Assembly (NCBI RefSeq): GCF_017873215.1
Contig: NZ_JAGGKA010000002.1
Span: 247,841-311,840 of the forward strand
Reading direction: 5' to 3'
Length of the DNA: 64,000 nucleotides
Origin: Clostridium tetanomorphum
GTDB lineage: Bacteria > Bacillota > Clostridia > Clostridiales > Clostridiaceae
Position 1 is the first letter of the stretch. Every line of letters begins with the position of its first letter. The notes beneath the pieces are model-generated. The model did not search any database. It saw nothing but the letters and a program-made list of their open reading frames with translations, and was not told the origin of the DNA. The position numbers were made by a program, and so were the translations under genes. This document shows positions 9,444-18,576 of this stretch, piece by piece.

Positions 9444-9472
9444 TTGACAAATTAACTTTAATGCAATAATCT
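9444..9472 (+). promoter_or_regulatory. Vegetative promoter for the ABC transporter operon
   Basis: TTGACA at 9444-9449, a 17-base spacer, then TAATCT at 9467-9472. The -35 box matches sigma-A consensus exactly. It lies about 110 bases before the permease start. Confidence 0.55.
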
Positions 9473-9580
9473 AATTTATATAGACATAGACATGTAAGGG
9501 TGGTGAGAGGCTTTAAGATTTTATCTGCATATAGTCGTAAATTTTATGATTATTAAAATATATAGTAAGTAGGTGTTAAA

Positions 9581-10822
9581 ATGTTTACGTCAATGAAAAT
9601 AGCTTTTAGGTTTTTAACTAAGGGCAAGCTTCAAAGTTTTATGATAATATTAGGTATTGCTATAGGGGTATCTGTTCAAATATTTATAGGATTACTTAGT
9701 AAAGGATTAGAAGGAAGTCTGTTAAGCAAAGTGGCTGGTAGTGCTACTCATATTGCCATATACTCTAAAAATAGTGATATATCTAATTATAAGTTAATAG
9801 AGAATAAAATAAAAACCGTTGAAGGTATTTCAACTATTTGTCCTGAATTAAATAAACATGCAGTTATAAAAGTTGATGACAAAAACTCTGAGCAGAATGT
9901 TGAAAATGAAATTAAAAATAAAAATGAAATTAAAAGTAAAATTGCATACGAAAATGAAGAAAAAAAAGGTAAACGAGAGGGAATATACTTAAGGGGTTTT
10001 ATGCTAGATAGAATGAATAAACTATATAATATGGAAAGTAAAATTTATAAAGGCAAAATGGCCTATAAAGATAATGAAGTTATTATTGGAAAAGATTTAA
10101 ATGAAAAACTAGGAGTAAATATTGGGGACAAGGTCACCCTACTTACTTCGGATGGTAATGATTTAGAAGTAGTGGTAACAGGATTTTATGATATTGGAGC
10201 AGTAAAAGTTAATAGCAGCTGGGTTATAACAAATTTAGCGACAGTTCAAAAATTAACAGGAGTAGGGGATAAAATTAATGCAATAGAAATGGGATTAAAA
10301 GACCCTTATGTGGCAGATGTAATGGCAAAGAAATTAGAAAAGATATTAGGAGATAAAAATTTAAAATTTGAAAATTGGAAAGAGCAAAATAAGATGTTGG
10401 TTAGTGCTATGTCCGGTCAAAAGATTTGTACTATTATAATCCAATTCTTTGTACTTTTAGCTACGGTGTTGAGTATAGTAAGTATATTAGGTATAAGTGT
10501 AGTTCAAAAATATAGACAAATAGGAATTTTAAAGGCAATGGGGACAAAGGATGGCTCCGCTTCTTCAATATTTTTGTTTCAAGCTTTTATGTTAGGAGTA
10601 TTAGGAACTTTACTAGGTGTTTATCTTAATTTTGTATATATTCAAGAGTTTAATAAACACATAGTTACTGCAGATGGAAAACCAATAGTAGACATTATAA
10701 TAAATAAAAGATTTATATTGATTTCTGCTGGTATAGATATTATAGCTTCAACTATTGCAGCATTTTTTCCAGCTATAAAGTCCTTTAAATTAAGTCCAGT
10801 GGAGGTAATAAAGAATGGCTAA
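9581..10822 (+). CDS. ABC transporter permease, FtsX/MacB/LolC-type
   Basis: 413 residues. One membrane segment near residues 18-40, a large extracytoplasmic domain (about residues 45-275, with a lysine/glutamate-rich insert near 105-130), then three C-terminal membrane segments (about 283-305, 328-350, 380-400). This is the MacB/FtsX permease layout; such pairs act mechanically on lipoproteins, lipids or peptides rather than as classic import channels. The gene overlaps the ATPase gene by 8 bases, so the two make one complex. Substrate unknown; in Firmicutes many such pairs handle antimicrobial peptides or envelope stress. Confidence 0.88.
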   Translation: MFTSMKIAFRFLTKGKLQSFMIILGIAIGVSVQIFIGLLSKGLEGSLLSKVAGSATHIAIYSKNSDISNYKLIENKIKTVEGISTICPELNKHAVIKVDDKNSEQNVENEIKNKNEIKSKIAYENEEKKGKREGIYLRGFMLDRMNKLYNMESKIYKGKMAYKDNEVIIGKDLNEKLGVNIGDKVTLLTSDGNDLEVVVTGFYDIGAVKVNSSWVITNLATVQKLTGVGDKINAIEMGLKDPYVADVMAKKLEKILGDKNLKFENWKEQNKMLVSAMSGQKICTIIIQFFVLLATVLSIVSILGISVVQKYRQIGILKAMGTKDGSASSIFLFQAFMLGVLGTLLGVYLNFVYIQEFNKHIVTADGKPIVDIIINKRFILISAGIDIIASTIAAFFPAIKSFKLSPVEVIKNG

Positions 10823-11489
10823 CATTATAGAGCTTAAAAATATAAATAAGATATATGGAAGAAGAGTAAAAACTCAAGTATTATATGATGTGAATTTAAA
10901 TATTGAGGAAGGTTCTTTTAATTCTATTATTGGTGCCTCTGGAAGCGGGAAGACCACTCTTTTGAATATAATAGGCACTTTAGATAAACCTACCAATGGA
11001 CAAGTTACTGTAGATGGGAAAAGAATAGATAAAATGGGAAGATGGTCTTTAGCGTCACTTAGAAATAAAAACATTGGTTTTGTATTTCAATTTCATTATT
11101 TGCTTCCTGAGTTTAATGTTATAGAAAATGTTTTAATGCCTCATACTATAAAAAGACTTTTTAATGGAAAAAAGGCTAAAAATAGGGCGGAGGAATTATT
11201 AGAATTGGTAGGACTAAATTCCATTAAAAAGAAAAAAGTGTATGATTTATCTGGAGGACAACAGCAAAGAGTTGCTATAGCAAGATCACTTATGAATAAT
11301 CCTAAAATAATTCTTGCAGATGAACCTACAGGAAATTTGGATTCTCATTCTTCTACAGATGTATATAAAGTATTTAGAGATGTAAATGAAAAGTTTAAAA
11401 CCACTTTTTTAGTAATAACTCATGATGATAGAATAGCTAAAAAATGTGATAGAATTATACAGATAGAGGACGGAAAAGTATCAGGATAA
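10815..11489 (+). CDS. ABC transporter ATP-binding protein, LolD/MacB-type
   Basis: 224 residues, usual length for the family. Walker A GASGSGKTT (residues about 38-46), Q-loop at VFQFHYLLPEF, signature LSGGQQQRVAIARSL, Walker B IILADEPTGNLDS and the H-loop in VITHDD are all intact. It powers the permease encoded just upstream (8-base overlap). No separate substrate-binding protein is encoded nearby, as is normal for this class. Confidence 0.93.
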   Translation: MANIIELKNINKIYGRRVKTQVLYDVNLNIEEGSFNSIIGASGSGKTTLLNIIGTLDKPTNGQVTVDGKRIDKMGRWSLASLRNKNIGFVFQFHYLLPEFNVIENVLMPHTIKRLFNGKKAKNRAEELLELVGLNSIKKKKVYDLSGGQQQRVAIARSLMNNPKIILADEPTGNLDSHSSTDVYKVFRDVNEKFKTTFLVITHDDRIAKKCDRIIQIEDGKVSG

Positions 11490-11504
11490 AATTATAGTTA
11501 CATA

Positions 11505-11545
11505 AATTAGGAGAGAACTTTATTAAAGGTTCTCTCCTAATTAAA
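11505..11545. terminator. Bidirectional terminator between ABC operon and galU
   Basis: AATTAGGAGAGAAC (11505-11518) pairs perfectly with GTTCTCTCCTAATT (11529-11542) around a 10-base loop. It sits between two convergent genes and can end both. Confidence 0.8.
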
Positions 11546-11551
11546 TATACT

Positions 11552-12457
11552 CTATTCTTTCTGTAAAGAGGCAGAGAATTCTTTATAAAACTTATTTTCT
11601 TTTAAGGTAGATAAATATTTTAAGAAAGGCTCTCTTAAATCCTCTCTTTTTAGTGCAAATTCTACTGTAGCTTGTAAAAAGCCAAGCTTATCACCTACGT
11701 CATATCTTCTTCCTTCAAAAATGTAGGAATACATAGCTTCATCTTTAATTAAAGTTTTTAGAGCATCTGTAAGTTGAATCTCTCCATTTTTTCCAGGACA
11801 GGTTTTTTCTAATATATCAAATATTTTTGGAGTTATTATATATCTTCCTAGTATTGCTATATTGGAAGGCGCTTGTTCTACACTAGGTTTTTCTATTAAA
11901 TCCTTTACTTTATAAACAGTATCTTCTATATGGAGTCCTTTTACAATTCCATATTTTGATACATTTTCTTTAGGCACTTCTTGTACACCTAAAATAGAGG
12001 TTTTATATTCATCATAGCAGTCTATAAGTTGCTTTAAACAAGGGGTTTTACTATCTACTATATCATCTCCAAGCATAACTGCGAAAGGTTCATTACCCAC
12101 AAAGGTTTTTGCGCAGCTTATGGCATGACCTAATCCTTTAGGTTCTTTTTGTCTTATGTAATAGATATTTGCCATATTAGAAATCTGTTTTACCATAGAT
12201 AAAAGCTTTGATTTATTATGTTCTTCTAATTCTTTTTCTAGTTCAATGGATTTATCAAAGTGATCTTCTATAGCTCGTTTATTTCGTCCTGTTATTATAA
12301 GTATTTCTTCTATACCAGAACATACGGCTTCTTCTATTATATATTGTATAGTAGGTTTGTCTACTATAGGAAGCATTTCTTTAGGTTGAGCTTTTGTAGC
12401 AGGTAAAAATCTTGTACCTAATCCTGCTGCAGGTATTACTGCTTTTCTAACTTTCAT
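11552..12457 (-). CDS. galU: UTP-glucose-1-phosphate uridylyltransferase
   Basis: 301 residues, normal for GalU/GtaB. The start has the nucleotidyltransferase signature PAAGLGTRFLPATKAQPKEM (residues 9-28). IEEAV, EPKGLGHAI and VMLGDDI (metal/UTP binding), and the IEKP and GRRYDVGDKLG blocks follow in order. It makes UDP-glucose, a precursor for wall glycans and the lipid anchor of lipoteichoic acid, tying it to the polysaccharide and LTA-synthase-like genes in the window. AGGAAAGG lies 12 bases before the ATG. Confidence 0.95.
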   Translation of the reverse strand: MKVRKAVIPAAGLGTRFLPATKAQPKEMLPIVDKPTIQYIIEEAVCSGIEEILIITGRNKRAIEDHFDKSIELEKELEEHNKSKLLSMVKQISNMANIYYIRQKEPKGLGHAISCAKTFVGNEPFAVMLGDDIVDSKTPCLKQLIDCYDEYKTSILGVQEVPKENVSKYGIVKGLHIEDTVYKVKDLIEKPSVEQAPSNIAILGRYIITPKIFDILEKTCPGKNGEIQLTDALKTLIKDEAMYSYIFEGRRYDVGDKLGFLQATVEFALKREDLREPFLKYLSTLKENKFYKEFSASLQKE

Positions 12458-12583
12458 TTTTTCAAGTCCTTTCCTGGTATATTTTTTAACCTCATTTTAT
12501 TATTCTCTAAAAATATTACAAAATCCTCTTTATTATTTAAATTAAATAGTTTTTTTAATTACATATTATAAAAATTAAATAAA

Positions 12584-12613
12584 TAAAAAAAGAATCATTT
12601 TGATTCTTTTTTA
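12584..12613 (-). terminator. Terminator of the small membrane peptide gene
   Basis: AAAAGAATCA and TGATTCTTTT form a short stem with long A/T tails on both sides, so it can work in either direction. It overlaps the stop codon of the minus-strand peptide gene. Confidence 0.6.
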
Positions 12614-12730
12614 TAGATAAGATATAGCAGTAACAATTCCTGCCACTAATATTATAGCAAGTATGGATATAGTCCATGTGACTTTTTTTAGATGTTTTTT
12701 TCTTGCTTCAATAGGACTTAATTGTTGCAC
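12611..12730 (-). CDS. 39-residue single-pass membrane peptide (hypothetical)
   Basis: A short gene starting with GTG at 12730, preceded by an AAGAGGTGA ribosome site with good spacing. The product has a charged N-terminus (EARKKHLKK) then one hydrophobic helix of about 20 residues (TISILAIILVAGIVTAISYL) that ends the protein. A terminator hairpin follows at once. Strong ribosome site, membrane helix and terminator support a real gene. Function unknown; the positive-inside rule predicts a cytoplasmic N-terminus. Confidence 0.6.
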   Translation of the reverse strand: MQQLSPIEARKKHLKKVTWTISILAIILVAGIVTAISYL

Positions 12731-12818
12731 AATAGTTCACCTCTTGTATGTAAAAATTCACTAAAAAATTTAAAATGGTTAATATTATATTAAATTCCAA
12801 TTACAATTATATAATCTT

Positions 12819-12852
12819 TTAACTATGAATACAATAATTTTTCCATAGTTAA
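12819..12852. repeat. Inverted repeat, possible operator
   Basis: TTAACTATG (12819-12827) and CATAGTTAA (12844-12852) are perfect inverted 9-mers 16 bases apart. They lie between the divergently transcribed membrane peptide gene and the VanZ-family gene, where a shared operator would be expected. No T-run follows, so a terminator is unlikely. Confidence 0.4.
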
Positions 12853-12914
12853 TATTGTGTTTAAATGGAATCTTAGGTTAGAATATGTTTATGCTTAGGA
12901 AGAAGGGTGATAAT

Positions 12915-13436
12915 TTGAAAAGATATATTTATATAATTTTATGCCTACTTTGGATGGTATTTATTTTCTATAATTCTTCTAACACAGGGATTGAATCCAA
13001 TAAAAAAAGCCATGAAATATTAAATGATATAAAAAATATATATAGCAAAATAGGAGAAAGTTCCACAAAGATTAGTGAAAATAATTCAAAAGTCTCCGAG
13101 AAAAAACATAGTAAATCATTAACTAAGGAAGAAAATAAAAAAAATTATTACAGAAATGAAAAGTTTAATTTGTTTTTAAGGAAAAATGCCCATGCATTTG
13201 AATATTTAGTATTAGCTTTGCTTTTAGCAAACATTTTTTATGCCTTTGGAGTAAAGGGGAAAAAAGCTATTATATATATTTTATTTATATGTCTTTTTTA
13301 TGCTGTTACTGATGAATATCATCAATTATTTGTTAGAGGAAGAACCTCATCTGTTGAAGATGTTATAATTGACTTTTGTGGAAGTTTAAGTGGTATTTTC
13401 TTATATTATTTAATTTTTTTCAAAAAAAGATTTTAA
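12915..13436 (+). CDS. VanZ family membrane protein
   Basis: About 173 residues. An N-terminal membrane helix is followed by a polar lysine/serine-rich insert (about residues 25-75), then the VanZ core: NAHAFEYLVLALLL, a helix, and DEYHQLFVRGRTSSVEDV with the conserved Glu/His/Arg, then a last helix. VanZ proteins alter resistance to glycopeptides in some species; most members have no proven role. I prefer TTG 12915, which has AAGGGTGA placed ideally; ATG 12885 is in frame but has a poor ribosome site. Confidence 0.82.
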   Translation: MKRYIYIILCLLWMVFIFYNSSNTGIESNKKSHEILNDIKNIYSKIGESSTKISENNSKVSEKKHSKSLTKEENKKNYYRNEKFNLFLRKNAHAFEYLVLALLLANIFYAFGVKGKKAIIYILFICLFYAVTDEYHQLFVRGRTSSVEDVIIDFCGSLSGIFLYYLIFFKKRF

Positions 13437-13483
13437 TTTTACAAAGTGATTATTAAAATGTCACAAATATGTCCTATTATAGG

Positions 13484-13510
13484 TAAAGAATTTAAAAAAA
13501 GGCACGACAA
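13484..13510 (+). promoter_or_regulatory. Sigma-D-like promoter of the CWB2-LRR gene
   Basis: TAAA at 13484-13487, exactly 15 bases, then CACGACAA at 13503-13510. The Bacillus/Clostridium sigma-D consensus is TAAA-N14..16-GCCGATAT/A. The -10 half matches at 5 of 8 positions. One of four similar sites before surface-protein genes in this window. Confidence 0.45.
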
Positions 13511-13554
13511 CCATAGTAAAAAGTATATTAATTTTGACTAAAAAGGGTGAGTTT

Positions 13555-16131
13555 ATGATAAGAAATAGAAAATGGCTATTAAGTTTTTTGTTAGGGGCAA
13601 TAGGTAGTACAGTTATAAATTTTAATGTTTGTGCATCACCTATTAAAAATAGAATTTATGGTGAGGATAGATATGTAACTTCTGCTAAAGTAGCAGAAGC
13701 AGGTTGGGAAAATTCATATTATGCGGTTATAGCTTCTGGAGAAAATTTTCCGGATTCACTAAGTGCAGTTACTTTAGCTAAAAAATATGATGCACCTATT
13801 TTACTTACAAATAAAAACTATCTTAATTCCAATACAAGAAGTGAATTGAGAAGGATGAATGTTAAGAAAGTCTTTATTATAGGAGGATTAGGATCTGTAA
13901 GCTATGCTGCTGAAAGTTCAATAAAGTCTATGGGGATTTCTGTAGAAAGAATAGGTGGTAAAGACAGATATGAAACCAGTGTTAAGATTGCTAATAAACT
14001 AGGAAGTCCTAGATCAATATTTTTAGTTACTTCAAATCACTATGTAGATGCCTTATCTATAGCACCTATAGCTTCTAAAAAAGGTTCATCAATACTTTTA
14101 GTACCTAAAAATTATACTCCAGAATATATTAAGGAATATGTTAAAAGAAAAAGATTTGATAAAGTTTATGTAGTAGGGGATTCTAGCGTAATAAGTGATA
14201 ATGTGGTTAGAGATTTTGAAGATTCAGTTCAAGACTATAATACAAACATAGAGAGAATACCAGGAGATAGCAAAACCGGTAAAGATAAAACTAAAACCTA
14301 TGATATTTATGAAAGAAATTTAAATATAGGAGCTAAGTTTGAAAATGAACTTAATTTATACAAAAACATTTATATAGCTTCAGGACAGAGTTTTGCAGAT
14401 GCACTTTCAGTTGGAGCTTTAGCAGCGAAAAAAGAGGCTCCTATTATGATGATAAATCCTAAGGATGGAAATCTTTTAAAAAGTTTTATATCTAAAAAAT
14501 ACGATGATATTCAAAATATGAATATAGTTGGAGGAACAGGAGTTATTTCTGAAAGCTATATGGACAGTATGATTGGATATTTTAAAGATGAAGAAATAGT
14601 ATTCAATGATACAAATTTAAATAATGCAGTAAGAGAAAAGTTAGGTATAACAAATAAGAATAAGAGACTTTATAAATCTGACTTTGAAAAAATAACTTCT
14701 CTTGATTTAACAGATTGTCATATAAAAGATTTAACTGGTATAGAGGATATTACTACTATAAAGGATTTAAATCTAAGCAAAAATGATATAGAAGATATTT
14801 CACCTTTAAAGGATATGACAAGCCTTGTAAACTTAAATCTATCCAATAATAAAATAGTAGATATAGAAGATTTAAAGGAATTATATGATTTGAAGTCATT
14901 AAATTTATCCAAAAATAAAATATGGGATACGGACTATCTTGAAAAAAATATAAGACTTGAATATTTAAATTTATCAGGAAATGATATAAGTAGTATATCA
15001 AAATTAGATAAATTAACTAGACTTACTTATTTAGATTTAAGCAATAATGAGTCATTAGGTGGATTAAATGATATTTCTGAGTTAACTGATTTGACAGCAC
15101 TTAAACTTAGCAATACTGGAATATCTAATTTAAGCTTCCTTGAGGATTTAGTAAATTTAACAGAATTGGATTTATCTAAAAATAGTATTGGCAATGTAAA
15201 TGATCTTTCTAAGTTAAAGAAATTAAGAGTTCTTTATTTAAATGATAATAGCATAAATGATATAAAAGACTTAAAAGATTTAAAGGAGTTAAGAGAATTA
15301 AATCTTTGGGGAAACAAAATAGATGATGTAAGAGAATTGAGAAATTTAAGTAACTTAGAAAAATTAACTATAGATAAAGAGTTGTTAAATGATGATAATG
15401 AGGATGATTTAAAAACATTGTCAGTAAGAAACGTATATTATGAAGATACCTATTTAAGAGATTATGCAGATCCAAACGACTATTACAATAAAATAGATTC
15501 AAATAATAATCAGCTTGGAGAAGGAGAGTTTGAAGATGAGGAGCTAAATGATTTAAAACAACAACTTCTTACTTTTGAAAACATGTATGGATATAAATAT
15601 AATCCTTATGAAGTGTTGTATAATTCTTATTCAGATGACAGATATAGAGGAGATGTTGAAAAATTCCTTCAAAAGGAGTTGGAAGTAGAGGCTTATATGA
15701 AGGATAGCAGTTATTCTTATGAAGTAAAGGCTATGATAAAAAAGGATTTTAAAGATGTTGTTAATAAGTATGCAATATTGGAAAAAAATCACCAAATGAA
15801 TGAAAAGGTTAAAGCTTTAGAGATAAATTTAAAAACTAGTCTTACTGAAAAAGAAAAGAGAAGAATAAGAAATAAAATAAATTATACTTATGTAGACTAT
15901 AGATTTGATTTTTATAAAAATGCAAATTATCTTTGTGAAAGACAAATGAAAGAACTTCAAGGTATGATAGAAGGATTAAAAATTGATGGAAGTTATAGTA
16001 GTAATGAAAGAATAAGAGAGTTAGAAGGGAATTTAAAGAATAAAAGGATAGAATATGCTATTATAAAAAGTAATTATGAAAAGTATTTTAACTATAGGAA
16101 TTTCTTTGCTGTAGTTGATTCCTTAATCTAA
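13555..16131 (+). CDS. Cell-wall protein: three CWB2 repeats plus leucine-rich repeats
   Basis: 858 residues from ATG 13555 (AAGGGTGAG ribosome site). Signal peptide at residues 1-28. Three CWB2 repeats at about 33-125, 130-225 and 235-345 (first two marked by GEDRYVTSAK and GGKDRYETSVK), which bind anionic wall polymer non-covalently in clostridia. An internalin-like cap (LNNAVREKLG) leads into about nine 22-residue leucine-rich repeats at 380-605 with the LNLSxNxI pattern. The last 210 residues are charged and helical, probably coiled coil. LRR arrays usually bind proteins, so an adhesin role is plausible. The next CWB2 gene begins 22 bases on. Confidence 0.92.
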   Translation: MIRNRKWLLSFLLGAIGSTVINFNVCASPIKNRIYGEDRYVTSAKVAEAGWENSYYAVIASGENFPDSLSAVTLAKKYDAPILLTNKNYLNSNTRSELRRMNVKKVFIIGGLGSVSYAAESSIKSMGISVERIGGKDRYETSVKIANKLGSPRSIFLVTSNHYVDALSIAPIASKKGSSILLVPKNYTPEYIKEYVKRKRFDKVYVVGDSSVISDNVVRDFEDSVQDYNTNIERIPGDSKTGKDKTKTYDIYERNLNIGAKFENELNLYKNIYIASGQSFADALSVGALAAKKEAPIMMINPKDGNLLKSFISKKYDDIQNMNIVGGTGVISESYMDSMIGYFKDEEIVFNDTNLNNAVREKLGITNKNKRLYKSDFEKITSLDLTDCHIKDLTGIEDITTIKDLNLSKNDIEDISPLKDMTSLVNLNLSNNKIVDIEDLKELYDLKSLNLSKNKIWDTDYLEKNIRLEYLNLSGNDISSISKLDKLTRLTYLDLSNNESLGGLNDISELTDLTALKLSNTGISNLSFLEDLVNLTELDLSKNSIGNVNDLSKLKKLRVLYLNDNSINDIKDLKDLKELRELNLWGNKIDDVRELRNLSNLEKLTIDKELLNDDNEDDLKTLSVRNVYYEDTYLRDYADPNDYYNKIDSNNNQLGEGEFEDEELNDLKQQLLTFENMYGYKYNPYEVLYNSYSDDRYRGDVEKFLQKELEVEAYMKDSSYSYEVKAMIKKDFKDVVNKYAILEKNHQMNEKVKALEINLKTSLTEKEKRRIRNKINYTYVDYRFDFYKNANYLCERQMKELQGMIEGLKIDGSYSSNERIRELEGNLKNKRIEYAIIKSNYEKYFNYRNFFAVVDSLI

Positions 16132-16153
16132 TATAAGGAGGTTTTTAATTGAG

Positions 16154-18406
16154 ATGAATTTTAAGAAAAAGATGCAGTTGATTTTATCTATTGTATTTGC
16201 CGCCTCTACTTTAAATGTTCCAAAGGTACAGGCTGCTGAAATTACTACTAAAAGATTTGAAGGAGCAAATAGATATGAAACTGCAGCAAAAGTCTGTGAA
16301 GAAGGATGGAATGAAAATAGCGATTGGGCAGTAATTGTAAATGGAGAAAATTTTGCAGATGCTTTAAGTGCAGCTCCTCTTGCAAAGAAAAATAATGCCC
16401 CAATACTTTTAACCAATGGTAAGGTACTTAATATTTACACATCTATGCAGATTAATAGGTTAAAGGTGAAAAATGTATATTTAATAGGGGGAAAGGGAGT
16501 TATTTCTCAAAATGTAGAAGATGGTATAAAAGCTAGAGGAATCAAGGTAACAAGATTAGGGGGAAAGGATAGGTACGAAACTGCATTACTAGTAGCAGGC
16601 AAGGTTGGCAAGCCTAAGCAAATTGCTGTTGTAAATGGGAATGACTTTCATGATGCAGTATCTATAGCACCTATAGCTGCCCTAAAAGGAATGCCAATAG
16701 TTTTAGTTAATAAAAATTATATTCCACCTTCTGTAGTTAAATATTTAAGTTCAAATAAAAAAGTTGAACAAACTTATGTAATAGGTGGAGAAGATCAGAT
16801 AAGTAGTAAAGTTTTTAAGGGTATTCCAAATGCTTTAAGGATTGGTAGTGGAGATTATTATAAAAGAAATATAGATGTAATAAATGCTTTTCAAAATGAA
16901 TTGGATTTTAGTACAGTTTATATAGCTTCTGGTAGAGATTTTGCGGATGCTCTTTCTGCCTCAGCTATTGCACCAAAGACTTCATCCCCTATAGTTTTTG
17001 TTGGCAGTAGTTTAAATAGTTATACTAAAAATTTTATTCAAGGGAAAATAATAAATGATATAGGTATACTAGGAGGAACTGCTTCTGTAAGCTATGGTAT
17101 GGAAACTACTATGAAGTATTTACCTTTAGAAGTATCAGATACAAACAATATTAAAAAAGATATATATCAAAATGAAGCATTTAATCCACCATCTACTATA
17201 GTAGTTACAGCAAGTGATGGAAGCAAAAAAGAGGTACAAGTTACTTGGAATCTAACAAGAGTAGATACTACAAAACCTGGAGTATATAATTTTATAGGTT
17301 CTATAGATGGATATGACAAGAAGGTTAATTTAACACTTGTAGTAAAACCTATTCCAGACAAGATTGAAGACATTGTTGCAGAGGCTGAAAGTAGATACAG
17401 TTACAATTTACCTAAGACTGTATCAGCTAAAATGACTGATGGAAGTATAAGCAGCGTATCTGTAGTATGGGACTATGGAACACAACAAAAGAGTAAACCT
17501 GGAACTTATGTATTTTATGGAACAGTGGAACATTATAAGAAAAAAGTTAAGCTAACTCTAAATGTTACTAATAAACCAAGTAATCAGATTATAAAAACTA
17601 TAAATAATATAAAAGTAATAGTTCAGAGAAAATCTGATTTTAATTTACCAAGTACAGTTGTAGCCACTATGGAGGATAATTCTAAGAAGGATGTAAGAGT
17701 TACTTGGGGATCTGAAAAGAAATATCCTAATTATGAAGGTGTTTATACTTATGAAGGAATAGTTAGTGGATATAGCGGCAAGGTTAGACTTATGTTAATT
17801 GTTACTGGTGAAAATGGAGTGGATCCTAATGATCCTAACTATCCTGTAGATCCAGTGGATCCTAATAATCCAGATAATCCAGATGAGAATATCAAAGATT
17901 TAGGCGAACTTGGAGCTATAATGCAGGGAGAAGCATATCCAACTACTGTAATAGATCCAAGTACAAATAAACCTGTTCAAGTTTCTTGGACAAGAGCTGT
18001 TAATATCAATACTGACTTTATTGATGCAGAATATATAGATGATTGTAGAGTATCAAAGGTTACTTTAGAAGGAACTATAGGAGGAGCTAATGGTAAGAAG
18101 GTTAAAGCCACTATTGGAATAATTCCTAAGATTATAGGAATAACAACTGAAAATAACTATCCTAATATAGTACCTATAGTTATACCTGTAAATAGTAATG
18201 GAGTTTACGATATGTCACAAGCATCAGAAAAATTAAGAGCAGTGATAATAGGTAGTGATGGACATACTAGAACAGCTAAAAAGGTTAAGGTTCTTCTTTG
18301 GGACCCACCATATATTGATGTGGGTGATTCTCAAAACTATTATGTAAGAGCAACTATAAGTCACTATAATACTCCTGTTATGGTTACTTTAAAGATACAA
18401 AGATAA
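16154..18406 (+). CDS. Cell-wall protein: three CWB2 repeats plus Ig-like domains
   Basis: 750 residues. Signal peptide at about 1-27 ending VQA. CWB2 repeats at about 33-127 (GANRYETAAK), 131-222 (GGKDRYETALL) and 228-330 (a diverged third copy lacking DRY). Three Big_4-type Ig-like domains at about 342-399, 400-475 and 477-553, each with a TVVATM-like strand, VTW, and a G-Y/T-Y/F-x-G-x(5)-Y-x-x-K end. A Pro/Asp/Asn-rich linker at 555-579 leads to a 170-residue tail. AAGGAGG precedes the ATG. It is cotranscribed with the LRR protein gene and sits at the cell surface. Confidence 0.92.
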   Translation: MNFKKKMQLILSIVFAASTLNVPKVQAAEITTKRFEGANRYETAAKVCEEGWNENSDWAVIVNGENFADALSAAPLAKKNNAPILLTNGKVLNIYTSMQINRLKVKNVYLIGGKGVISQNVEDGIKARGIKVTRLGGKDRYETALLVAGKVGKPKQIAVVNGNDFHDAVSIAPIAALKGMPIVLVNKNYIPPSVVKYLSSNKKVEQTYVIGGEDQISSKVFKGIPNALRIGSGDYYKRNIDVINAFQNELDFSTVYIASGRDFADALSASAIAPKTSSPIVFVGSSLNSYTKNFIQGKIINDIGILGGTASVSYGMETTMKYLPLEVSDTNNIKKDIYQNEAFNPPSTIVVTASDGSKKEVQVTWNLTRVDTTKPGVYNFIGSIDGYDKKVNLTLVVKPIPDKIEDIVAEAESRYSYNLPKTVSAKMTDGSISSVSVVWDYGTQQKSKPGTYVFYGTVEHYKKKVKLTLNVTNKPSNQIIKTINNIKVIVQRKSDFNLPSTVVATMEDNSKKDVRVTWGSEKKYPNYEGVYTYEGIVSGYSGKVRLMLIVTGENGVDPNDPNYPVDPVDPNNPDNPDENIKDLGELGAIMQGEAYPTTVIDPSTNKPVQVSWTRAVNINTDFIDAEYIDDCRVSKVTLEGTIGGANGKKVKATIGIIPKIIGITTENNYPNIVPIVIPVNSNGVYDMSQASEKLRAVIIGSDGHTRTAKKVKVLLWDPPYIDVGDSQNYYVRATISHYNTPVMVTLKIQR

Positions 18407-18424
18407 AAGCAAATATACAAAAAA

Positions 18425-18462
18425 ATTAAAAGAGAACATAATTTATGTTCTCTTTTAATAAA
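18425..18462 (+). terminator. Terminator after the CWB2 gene pair
   Basis: ATTAAAAGAGAACATA (18425-18440) pairs with TATGTTCTCTTTTAAT (18444-18459) in a perfect stem. It separates the CWB2 pair from the giant surface-protein gene. Confidence 0.8.
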
Positions 18463-18485
18463 ATTTCGTGAAAATTACACGAATA
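18459..18485 (+). promoter_or_regulatory. Weak sigma-D-like site before the 1616-residue protein gene
   Basis: TAAA at 18459-18462, exactly 15 bases, CACGAATA at 18478-18485. Only the ACGA core and the last A fit, but spacing equals that of the other three sites. It is 91 bases before the start codon. Confidence 0.25.
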
Positions 18486-18576
18486 TAGTATCAAAGGAAG
18501 AAAAATTTTAATTAGCAAAATTTTGTCTTTAGGCAATAAATTGATAATCTTAATATATAAATGGAGGGAAGTATAA

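Noticed and set aside
13437..13554. Cyclic-di-GMP riboswitch before the CWB2-LRR gene
   Set aside because: The region is only about 118 bases and lacks the conserved GEMM stems and tetraloop receptor; the GGCACGACAA stretch is better read as a sigma-D-like -10 box.
16123..16416. 97-codon minus-strand frame across the start of the second CWB2 gene
   Set aside because: No ribosome site, lies opposite a signal peptide and CWB2 repeat, and has the Ser/Phe-rich composition of antisense frames here. The same applies to the minus-strand frames at 28673-29038 and 29453-29830.
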